DNA of 6,414 bases from Ruminococcus sp. (lineage in GTDB: Bacteria; Bacillota; Clostridia; Oscillospirales; Ruminococcaceae), in the NCBI GenBank assembly GCA_024697705.1, contig JAILFF010000163.1, forward strand, positions 1 through 6,414, given 5' to 3'. Numbering within the stretch: position 1 is the first letter of the stretch; every line of letters starts with the position of its first letter. The translations under genes were made by a program, and so were the position numbers. Shown piece by piece: positions 1 to 5,335 of this stretch. Under the pieces are notes generated by a model that saw nothing but the letters and a program-made list of their open reading frames with translations, searched no databases and was not told the DNA's origin.

Positions 1-543
1 AATTATGAAATAATATCCCCCAATCCCAATCCTTACTTTACCGCCACGCCTGACAGTAACTCTGTGAAGCTTGACTGGAACGCCGTAAGCAACGCGCAGA
101 AGTACGCCGTATGCAGCTACACTGACGGCGCATGGAAGACCCTCGTAGAAACAACAGACACCTCTTATACGCTGACCGGACTGACAGGCGGCAAGAATTA
201 TCAATTAGCCGTTATAGCAATGTTCGATGGCGCATGGTACACCGATTATTCAAAGGCTGTCACCGTAACACCCAAAACCTCACAATACCCCGTTGTCACT
301 ACGGAAATCTCGGGCAGACAGTTCCGTCTGAAATGGACGGCTGTTTCCGGCGCAGAAAAGTACGGCATAGCGGCATATCAGTCGGGCGGTTGGCGAGTAA
401 AAGTTCAGATGAACGGTAATGTTACGACATATACTTCTCCAAAAATGAAAAGGGGAACTTACAAGTTGGTCGTTTGCGCTAAGGTAAACGGCAATTGGGA
501 CACAAGCAAGCTCAACAGCAGAGCGTTCACTATCACTATTTAA
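1..543 (+). CDS. C-terminal part of a protein with two fibronectin-III-like modules (5' end outside window)
   Basis: The frame is open from base 1 to the TAA at 541-543, so this is the last 180 residues of a longer protein; the GTG at 64 is an internal valine, not a start. Two modules of about 80 residues can be lined up: visible residues 12-91 and 95-180. Each has a tryptophan strand followed by a Tyr strand (VKLDWNAVSNAQKY at 22-35, FRLKWTAVSGAEKY at 108-121), then a Gly-Trp turn (DGAW, SGGW) and a later beta strand with a second Gly-x-Trp turn (DGAW, NGNW). This pattern is typical of fibronectin-III-like repeats found in extracellular enzymes and surface proteins of gut Clostridia. No catalytic domain, sortase signal or membrane anchor is visible, and the chain ends right after the last strand. 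The modules probably serve as spacers or binding domains of a secreted protein; its main activity lies upstream of the window and cannot be told from here. Confidence 0.8.
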   Translation, partial: NYEIISPNPNPYFTATPDSNSVKLDWNAVSNAQKYAVCSYTDGAWKTLVETTDTSYTLTGLTGGKNYQLAVIAMFDGAWYTDYSKAVTVTPKTSQYPVVTTEISGRQFRLKWTAVSGAEKYGIAAYQSGGWRVKVQMNGNVTTYTSPKMKRGTYKLVVCAKVNGNWDTSKLNSRAFTITI

Positions 544-563
544 CACAAACCCGGCTTCGTCCG

Positions 564-600
564 AAAAAAAGAGAGCAGCCCCGCGCTGCTCTTGTTTTTT
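564..600 (+). terminator. Rho-independent terminator of the fibronectin-III gene, likely bidirectional
   Basis: A perfect 7-bp stem (GAGCAGC at 573-579 with GCTGCTC at 585-591) closes a 5-base loop and is followed by TTGTTTTTT. It starts 30 bases after the stop codon of the + strand gene. An A run at 564-570 precedes the stem, so read on the minus strand the hairpin is also followed by seven T. It can therefore act as a second, backup terminator for the opposing isomerase gene. Confidence 0.85.
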
Positions 601-603
601 GCT

Positions 604-643
604 CAAAAAACAACCGACCGGAGAAATTTCTCTCTCCGGTCGG
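604..643 (-). terminator. Rho-independent terminator of the isomerase gene
   Basis: An 11-bp perfect stem (614-624 with 633-643, arms CCGACCGGAGA and TCTCCGGTCGG) has an 8-base loop. On the minus strand it is followed by TTGTTTTTTG (603-612). It begins 26 bases past the stop codon of the minus-strand isomerase gene, the usual place for an intrinsic terminator. Confidence 0.87.
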
Positions 644-669
644 CTGCTAATTTTATTGAAAGGATAGGA

Positions 670-2175
670 TTATGCCTTGTAGGGGTTCTCGCCGTAGTAG
701 CGAATGCCTGCGGGACGGTTCCACTCTCTGTCGGTAACGCCTAAGAATTTCAGCGTATCGAAGATAGCCTTGCCGTGATGACCGAATACTACGCAGCCGT
801 GGTGCGGATAGCCTTTCTCCACGAGTACATAGCGGTAGAATCTGCCCATCTCCTTGATGCCGAAGATGCCGATCGTGCCGAACGAACGTGTCTTGACGGG
901 AAGGATCTCGCCCTCCGCAGCGTAGGAACGCAGCTCAGCGTCGGCGGTGGACTGGAGACGGAAGAAGGTGATCTCGCCCGGCTTGATGTCGCCTTCGAGG
1001 GTGCCGCGGGTGATGTCGGGCTCAACATCGGGCTCAAGACCGCGGTGCATGATGAGCTGATACTTCATGACAGGATTGTCGAGTATGCAGGCAGAGCCGT
1101 TGCCGCAGTGGAAGCCCATAAAGGTGTCTCTCTGAGTATAGTCGAACTTGCCCTCGATGTCCTCGCGGTAGATGTTGCCGGGAACGGTGTTGTTGATGTC
1201 GAGCAGCGTAACGATCTCATCGGAGATGCAGGTGCCGATGTACTCGGAAAGAACGCCGTAGATATCGACTTCGCAGGAAACCGGGATTCCCTTAGCAGCA
1301 AGTCTGCCGTTTACATAGCAGGGAACGAACTTGAACTCGGTCTGGAATGCGGGCCAGCACTTGTTAGCGAAAGCCACGAACTTTCTTTCGCCCTTGTGAG
1401 CCTCAGCCCAGTCGGTAAGGGTCAGCTCGTACTGAGCAAGACGGGGCAGGATACCGGCCATCTTGTTGCCTGCGCCAAGCTCGGCAGCCATTTCCTCAAC
1501 GAGTGCGGGGATACGCTCATCATCCTTGTGAGCGTTGTAAGCCGCGTACAGGTCGAGCTCGGAGTTCTCCTCGATCTCAACGCCCAAGTCGTAAAGTCTT
1601 GCGATAGGCGCATTGCAGGCAAGGAAGTCCTGCGGACGGGGACCGAACGAAATGATCTTTAAGTTCTTAAGACCGACTACCGCACGGGCGATCGGAATGA
1701 ATTCGTTAATCATGTCGGCAACCTCGGTAGCGGTGCCTACGGGGTACTCGGGTATGTAAGCCTTTACGCCGCGGAGCTTTAAGTTGTAGCTGGCGTTCAG
1801 CATACCGCAGTAAGCGTCGCCGCGGTTGTCGATAAGAGCGTTGCCGCAGTCGTCCTCGGCGGCAGCCACGAACATAGCGGGACCGTCAAAATACTTTGCG
1901 AGCAGCGTTTCGGGGGTCTCGGGACCGAAGTTTCCGAGATAAACAACGAGAGCGTTGCAGCCGGCGGCGTTAACTTCGTCAAGAGCCTTTCTCATGTCCT
2001 TTTCGTTCTCGATAACGGTGGGACATTCAAAAATATCATTTGCGTCATACTTTTCGGTGTAAGCCTTAACGACCGCCTTCTTGCGGTTTTCCGAAAGGCT
2101 CATGGGGAAACAGTCACGCGATACCGCTACGATACCGAGCTTAATGTCGGGTGTGTTACAGAATTTCTTACTCAT
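670..2175 (-). CDS. L-fucose isomerase-family (FucI/AraA-like) sugar isomerase
   Basis: The protein has 501 residues and belongs to the L-fucose/L-arabinose isomerase superfamily of cytosolic metal-dependent aldose-ketose isomerases. Visible family features, numbered from the chosen start: an N-terminal Rossmann-like part with IKLGIVAVSR (11-20) and NALVVYLGNFG (74-84), a middle FGPRPQDF segment (177-184), then CEVDIYG with Glu302, LLDINN with Asp326, FHCGNG with His356, and a His-rich C-terminal stretch (His458, 459, 466, 467). The 24-residue gap from Glu302 to Asp326 equals that of the metal-binding Glu337/Asp361 of E. coli FucI, so the metal site looks intact. The start is the ATG at 2175, because GGAGGT lies 7 bases before it; an in-frame ATG at 2241 has no such site and would add 22 unlikely residues. 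E. coli FucI is longer (about 590 residues). The exact sugar (L-fucose, D-arabinose, L-arabinose or another) cannot be read from the sequence. No kinase, aldolase or transporter gene is adjacent. Confidence 0.87.
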   Translation of the reverse strand: MSKKFCNTPDIKLGIVAVSRDCFPMSLSENRKKAVVKAYTEKYDANDIFECPTVIENEKDMRKALDEVNAAGCNALVVYLGNFGPETPETLLAKYFDGPAMFVAAAEDDCGNALIDNRGDAYCGMLNASYNLKLRGVKAYIPEYPVGTATEVADMINEFIPIARAVVGLKNLKIISFGPRPQDFLACNAPIARLYDLGVEIEENSELDLYAAYNAHKDDERIPALVEEMAAELGAGNKMAGILPRLAQYELTLTDWAEAHKGERKFVAFANKCWPAFQTEFKFVPCYVNGRLAAKGIPVSCEVDIYGVLSEYIGTCISDEIVTLLDINNTVPGNIYREDIEGKFDYTQRDTFMGFHCGNGSACILDNPVMKYQLIMHRGLEPDVEPDITRGTLEGDIKPGEITFFRLQSTADAELRSYAAEGEILPVKTRSFGTIGIFGIKEMGRFYRYVLVEKGYPHHGCVVFGHHGKAIFDTLKFLGVTDREWNRPAGIRYYGENPYKA

Positions 2176-2182
2176 TATATAT

Positions 2183-2188
2183 ACCTCC
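2183..2188 (-). promoter_or_regulatory. Ribosome binding site that fixes the isomerase start
   Basis: GGAGGT on the minus strand, 7 bases before the ATG at 2175, is a near-ideal Shine-Dalgarno sequence. It selects this ATG over the in-frame ATG at 2241. Confidence 0.88.
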
Positions 2189-2195
2189 GTTGATT

Positions 2196-2222
2196 CCGAA
2201 ACAGCCGCCTTTCGGCGGTCTG
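2196..2222 (-). promoter_or_regulatory. Leader hairpin(s) between the zinc-ribbon and isomerase genes
   Basis: The 84-base gap upstream of the isomerase holds a GC-rich hairpin: CCGCC-GAAA-GGCGG (2205-2218) with a GNRA tetraloop, extended by a 3-bp CAG/CTG helix across one bulged base (2202-2222). A second inverted repeat, CCGAAA (2210-2215) with TTTCGG (2196-2201), uses part of the same bases, so the two folds exclude each other. No T run follows either one, so neither is a normal terminator. It may stabilise the mRNA or modulate translation of the isomerase, whose ribosome site starts 8 bases downstream. I could not find a convincing -35/-10 pair in this gap. Confidence 0.35.
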
Positions 2223-2259
2223 CCGCGGTATTAATATACATATCATATCCGATAGGGAT

Positions 2260-2664
2260 TCAGCCCTTTTTGATATTCACGGTCATAGTCTTTCCGCAGT
2301 TGGGGCAGACGGTATTGTGCTTGCCCTCTACTCTCGGAAGACGAAGGGTCTTTTTGCAGCCGGGGCATTTCTTGAAGTAGAACGTTTCGCTCTGCTCCTT
2401 CATCATCTTGTTCCGCGCCGTAAGCGCTTTGAACTTGCCGACCTTTGACAAAAACAGCTCGTTTTCACGCTGTCTGCGGTCAAGCTTTTTCGAGAGCATC
2501 CTGAATATCGTTTCACCGAGCACAAGAAGCTCCGCGATGAATATTATCCACGACTGAAAGGTGAGATTCAGAAACACGAGCAGAAGAAACACGCCGCTCA
2601 AAGCACAGAACAGCTGATCCATTCCGTAACGCCCGTCCATGAACCTGATGAGCTTATCTTTCAT
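2260..2664 (-). CDS. Small membrane protein with two transmembrane helices and a C-terminal zinc ribbon
   Basis: This hypothetical protein has 134 residues. A short basic N-terminus with the GRYGMDQL motif (11-18) is followed by two closely spaced hydrophobic segments (about 18-34 and 38-55). Next comes a strongly charged region rich in Lys/Arg/Glu (57-90), and then four cysteines in two CxxC pairs, CPGC (100-103) and CPNC (120-123), separated by 16 residues. This is the layout of a rubredoxin-knuckle zinc ribbon. The positive charges suggest that both ends face the cytoplasm, leaving the zinc ribbon inside the cell at the membrane. Similar small proteins beginning with a GRYG-x-DQL block occur in Clostridia, but I know of no established function. 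GGAGG lies 12 bases before the ATG, somewhat far, with a weaker AGGGA closer in. It follows the lipoprotein gene by 45 bases with no terminator seen, so the two are probably co-transcribed. Confidence 0.8.
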   Translation of the reverse strand: MKDKLIRFMDGRYGMDQLFCALSGVFLLLVFLNLTFQSWIIFIAELLVLGETIFRMLSKKLDRRQRENELFLSKVGKFKALTARNKMMKEQSETFYFKKCPGCKKTLRLPRVEGKHNTVCPNCGKTMTVNIKKG

Positions 2665-2703
2665 TGGTTCCCTGTTCCTCCATGTACTGTACCGAACGTT
2701 TAT

Positions 2704-2718
2704 GCAAGATTATCTTGC
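2704..2718 (-). repeat. Short perfect inverted repeat over the lipoprotein stop codon
   Basis: GCAAGA (2704-2709) and TCTTGC (2713-2718) are perfect inverted copies flanking TTA, the complement of the TAA stop codon. As RNA this gives a 6-bp stem with a 3-base loop. No T run follows, so it is not a classical terminator. It may be chance. Confidence 0.4.
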
Positions 2719-4314
2719 GCTCTGCTTCTTGGAGTATTCCTCCTGACGGTCATAAACCTCCTTGACGGTATAGCGCTTCATCGCCTTATCGTTTACCACG
2801 ATGGACGCCGCGTCTATCCAGCCCTTAACAAGTCCGTCAAACTCCTCGTCCTTCATATTGTGGATAAGAGTGCTTCTGTGGTCGGGCACATAGTCCGTTC
2901 TCTCGGAGACCTCAGCGCGCATGAACACATAGAAATATTCGTCGTTTTCGTATTTTCCCGCCTTGCCGACTTCGGTATCCATTATCGCCTTCAACATTCC
3001 CGCGTAGGATTCGGAATAATACTCGGAGGAAGAATCAACAGCCTCGGTATAATTCGTCATTACCTCGTTGGCGTAGGGGTCGGTCTCCGCTTCGGCAGCA
3101 CCGTCGGTCAGAACTCCCTCAAGATCGGCAGTTTCAGCCGCGGAATCGTCGGCACCGGAAGAAGCGTCGTCGGCAGCAGCCGCAGCGGTCTCCTCCGAAG
3201 TAGTATCGGCGGGAGCATCTTCCTTGGGAGCCTTAGTCTCGGCAGACTCCTCGGAGGAATCAGCCTTTTTCTCGTCCGTATTTTCGGAAGAGGCACTTGC
3301 GTCTGTTTCGTCGGGCTTCGCGGTGTCATCGGCAGTAGTAGCGGCGGTCTCATCGGGAGCATCGGACGGTGCGGTAGTCTCGGCACCCGATACCGTTACC
3401 TCTTCGCTCTCGGAGCTTTCCTCGTTCGCAGCGTTGGTTTCGGGAACTTCTACGTCCACTGCCTGCTCGCTGCCGTCAAGGTTTTCTGCACTCAGCTCGC
3501 CCGCGTCCGTGCTTTCGGTGGAATCAGCCGATTCTGCTGCGGCGGCTTCGGCAGCTTCTTTCTCGGCAGCCTTTTCCTGCTTGTATGTGTCGTACTCGGC
3601 AATGAGATCGTTCATTCCCGCAAAATCGAGGCTCTGCGCTTCTTCGTAATACTTCTCGTAAAGCGCTTTCAGCTCCTCGTTTTCCTTGTTCTTGGCTTCC
3701 TCGTCGGTCTCGCTGCTCTTCGGGATAGCCACTGCCTTGTATCTGATATAGTTGTCGTTAACATAAGTCTGGAGAGCGTCGTTGGTGATCTCCTCTACGC
3801 CGCCCTCGGAATAGTAGTAATCGAATACGGTATCCTTCTTGTAGGAAAGCTCGTTGCACATCTGAAGCGATTCGCGGCTGACGCCCTGGAACTCGTAATA
3901 ATCCTTCTGAGAACTCCATGAGCTCGAAACGCTGCTTTCGATGGTCTTTACGTCATCTTCGGAAAGGCTCAGACCAAGCTCATCGAACTTAGCCTGTATC
4001 GCTGCGAATTCCTTGGTATCGTCAAGAGCCTTGTCCTTAACGTAGGTCATGAAGTCCTTGCCCTCGACCTGCTTTTCAAGGCACTCGCTGAGCTGAGTGA
4101 TCTCGCCCGAGTAGTACATCGTATACATCTGCTGAGTCATCTCATTCAGAATAAAATTGATGTACACGCCCGCGTTGATCTTCTTACCTCCTGCGGTGAT
4201 CGAATAATCCGTTGCGGAGGCGCAGCCTGTCACAGTAGCCGCAGCCAGCACGGCAGCTGTCAAAGCAGCCGCTGTTCTTTTCATTACCGATTTTTCCGTT
4301 CCTGCGAAAATCAT
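2710..4314 (-). CDS. PrsA/SurA-like lipoprotein with a degenerate parvulin-type region split by an acidic insertion
   Basis: The product has 534 residues. Residues 11-30 form a signal peptide (basic MKR, then an Ala-rich core) ending in the lipobox VTGC, so Cys31 is the probable lipidation site and the mature protein would be anchored outside the membrane. Residues 35-190 resemble the helical N-terminal chaperone region of SurA/PrsA foldases (GGKKINAGVY, then several amphipathic helices). RYKAVAIPKS (191-200), DEEAK (204-208) and SLDFAGMNDLIAEY (228-241) recall the start of a parvulin domain, and EVGKAGKY with FYVFMRAEV (448-469) recalls its end. The usual catalytic His of the first strand is not seen. 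Between the halves lies an Ala/Glu/Asp/Ser/Thr-rich stretch (about 243-415). The start at 4314 is chosen because AAGGAG lies 11 bases upstream; the alternative Met11 has only a poor site. It probably acts as a folding or holding factor for secreted proteins, with isomerase activity doubtful. The family assignment rests on pattern recognition, so it is moderate. Confidence 0.72.
   Translation of the reverse strand: MIFAGTEKSVMKRTAAALTAAVLAAATVTGCASATDYSITAGGKKINAGVYINFILNEMTQQMYTMYYSGEITQLSECLEKQVEGKDFMTYVKDKALDDTKEFAAIQAKFDELGLSLSEDDVKTIESSVSSSWSSQKDYYEFQGVSRESLQMCNELSYKKDTVFDYYYSEGGVEEITNDALQTYVNDNYIRYKAVAIPKSSETDEEAKNKENEELKALYEKYYEEAQSLDFAGMNDLIAEYDTYKQEKAAEKEAAEAAAAESADSTESTDAGELSAENLDGSEQAVDVEVPETNAANEESSESEEVTVSGAETTAPSDAPDETAATTADDTAKPDETDASASSENTDEKKADSSEESAETKAPKEDAPADTTSEETAAAAADDASSGADDSAAETADLEGVLTDGAAEAETDPYANEVMTNYTEAVDSSSEYYSESYAGMLKAIMDTEVGKAGKYENDEYFYVFMRAEVSERTDYVPDHRSTLIHNMKDEEFDGLVKGWIDAASIVVNDKAMKRYTVKEVYDRQEEYSKKQSAR
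3070..3588 (-). other. Region encoding a long acidic, Ala/Ser/Thr-rich low-complexity insertion
   Basis: This encodes about residues 243-415 of the lipoprotein. It consists almost only of Ala, Glu, Asp, Ser, Thr and some Lys, Gly, Pro and Val, with no aromatic residues until Tyr414. It starts with an Ala/Glu/Lys helix-like run and goes on with irregular Asp/Glu/Ser/Thr clusters such as SSESEEV and ADDASSGADD. No exact tandem repeat unit is evident. Such a sequence is expected to be disordered. It also causes the long spurious open frames on the opposite strand. Confidence 0.75.
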
Positions 4315-4325
4315 TATTTCTTACT

Positions 4326-4331
4326 CTCCTT
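4326..4331 (-). promoter_or_regulatory. Ribosome binding site selecting the lipoprotein start
   Basis: AAGGAG on the minus strand lies 11 bases before the ATG at 4314. The internal ATG at 4284 (Met11) has only weak purine stretches upstream, so the longer N-terminus is favoured. Confidence 0.65.
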
Positions 4332-4339
4332 ATTAATAA

Positions 4340-4368
4340 ATTATAGCGGTATCAGTCTGATAAGTCTA
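4340..4368 (-). promoter_or_regulatory. Sigma-70-type promoter of the lipoprotein gene
   Basis: The -10 box is a perfect TATAAT (4340-4345). At exactly 17 bp upstream is TAGACT (4363-4368), matching the -35 consensus TTGACA at four of six positions. Transcription would start near 4333, giving a leader of only about 20 bases that carries the AAGGAG site. The spacer contains the dyad TATCAG-T-CTGATA. The promoter implies that the lipoprotein gene is expressed apart from, or in addition to, read-through from the cysS side. Confidence 0.7.
4350..4362. repeat. Perfect 13-bp dyad inside the promoter spacer (candidate operator)
   Basis: TATCAG (4350-4355), one central base, and CTGATA (4357-4362) form a perfect inverted repeat. 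It occupies most of the 17-bp spacer and ends exactly next to the -35 box. A bound regulator would block or remodel RNA polymerase there. I do not recognise it as the site of a known regulator, and a dyad this short can arise by chance. Confidence 0.4.
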
Positions 4369-4410
4369 CCCATTTTTTGCGAAATATCAAGCACAATTTT
4401 TGTTATTTTG

Positions 4411-5292
4411 TTATTCTTCCGAAGGCTTTTCGGTAAAAAATTCGTCTCGGCGGTTCTCGCCGTAGGTCGAAATGCTTACCCGTTCAAACTTTATCGGCTC
4501 TTTGGGAGAAAGATCGGCTTCCACGGTCTTTCCGTCCTCCTTGCTCTCTTCGGGACGGACCACCTCAGCCGAAAGCACCTTTGCGTAGACGTCCTCGCCG
4601 TCGTAGACCTGCGCGAAGATCGTGTACTGCTGCGAGAAATTCGGCACGCCGCCGTGAGTTTTGAAAGCCTCGTTGAGCTTTACGTTATTGCTGTACTCGT
4701 CGAGCTGCTGTATGATCTCGTCGGTGAACTCGATGCTTCCGACGAAGATCGACCGCGTACCCGACTGCACCTGCGGATTCGTCAGCGAAGTGCGGTTCCC
4801 GTAGGCGATGACAGCTCCGTAGAACGGCCACAAGTCCTGATGAAGCTCGGCTTCGATCTCGGTCTTGTCGGTATCGTCGGTGTCGGTGCCGTCTGCGGAT
4901 TTCGACCCGCCCATGAAGTACACGCCGTCCTGCACGGCAAATACGCTCGTGCCGTCGTAGTAGCCCGAATTTACCAGCTCGGTATATTCAGCGCACCACT
5001 GCGGCGCCTGTTCGGGGAAAAGCACCGCCTTGAACGTCCCGAGGTTCGTCTCGTAGATCACCACGGGTGCGTCGTCGGCGGGCTGCATATACTGGATAAG
5101 CTGCGACTTGCTGTAATCTATCTGCGACCGCGGGTCGTTTCGCTTTGCGATGTAGTAGATTACCGAGAACACCAGCACGAAGGCGATCGCTATCATCGAG
5201 AACTGAAAATAGCCCTTCATGCGCATCCGCGCCGCGCTGACGCCCATTGAGGTGTTTGATGATTTATCAATGATCGGTTTGTCTTTTTTCAT
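4411..5292 (-). CDS. Membrane-anchored cyclophilin-like protein lacking the usual catalytic residues
   Basis: The protein has 293 residues. A charged N-terminus (1-28, with RMRMKGYFQ) precedes one hydrophobic helix (about 30-49), fitting an uncleaved signal anchor with the rest outside the cell. Residues 77-245 follow the cyclophilin pattern in order: VVIYETNLGTFKAVLFPEQAP (77-97, like the first strands and AP turn), Y-x-ELVNSGYYDGT (103-115), a Phe-containing strand, YFMGGSK (125-131), YGAVIAY (158-164), SGTRSIFVG (177-185), and YTIFAQVYDGEDV (223-235, like the TVFG-V-GMDVV element). Where active cyclophilins have FHR with the catalytic Arg, this protein reads FAV (118-120), and the SQFF motif is replaced by RSIF. 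Proline isomerase activity is therefore doubtful. A charged tail (246-293) follows. It lies 43 bases after cysS with no terminator between, so co-transcription is likely. The start has only a distant AAGG (16 bases away), so the exact N-terminus is less sure. Confidence 0.78.
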   Translation of the reverse strand: MKKDKPIIDKSSNTSMGVSAARMRMKGYFQFSMIAIAFVLVFSVIYYIAKRNDPRSQIDYSKSQLIQYMQPADDAPVVIYETNLGTFKAVLFPEQAPQWCAEYTELVNSGYYDGTSVFAVQDGVYFMGGSKSADGTDTDDTDKTEIEAELHQDLWPFYGAVIAYGNRTSLTNPQVQSGTRSIFVGSIEFTDEIIQQLDEYSNNVKLNEAFKTHGGVPNFSQQYTIFAQVYDGEDVYAKVLSAEVVRPEESKEDGKTVEADLSPKEPIKFERVSISTYGENRRDEFFTEKPSEE

Positions 5293-5335
5293 TATTCTTT
5301 TTTCATTTCCTTATGATATTTCTCGGAGGGAAGGT

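Noticed and set aside
775..1662. Open frame of 295 codons on the + strand inside the isomerase gene
   Set aside because: It is antisense to a well-supported isomerase with conserved family motifs, and it shows no domain of its own.
2176..2241. 22-codon N-terminal extension of the isomerase
   Set aside because: It overlaps the leader hairpins and the GGAGGT site used by the ATG at 2175. Family homology begins after that ATG.
2226..2259. Possible promoter for the isomerase (TATGAT or TATATT as -10)
   Set aside because: No hexamer resembling TTGACA lies 16-18 bases upstream of either candidate, so the -10-like words are probably chance in AT-rich sequence.
2860..3921. Long open frame on the + strand (353 codons), plus a second one at 3224-3649
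   Set aside because: Both are antisense to the lipoprotein gene and arise from its biased Ala/Glu/Asp/Ser codons. The products are Gly/Ser/Leu/Val-rich with no recognisable domain or ribosome site.
4369..4410. Possible terminator after the cyclophilin-like gene
   Set aside because: The stretch is AT-rich, but I found no stable stem followed by a T run on the minus strand, so no terminator is called.
4408..5250. Open frame of 280 codons on the + strand opposite the cyclophilin-like gene
   Set aside because: It is a mirror of the minus-strand gene. The minus-strand product has a membrane helix and cyclophilin pattern, while the + strand product is Arg/His/Val-rich without motifs.
5292..5306. 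Tiny ORF (Met-Lys-Lys-Glu-stop) overlapping the cyclophilin-like start as TAATG
   Set aside because: AAGGAA directly abuts its ATG with no spacing, so translation there is unlikely. Four codons are too few to argue for a real leader peptide.
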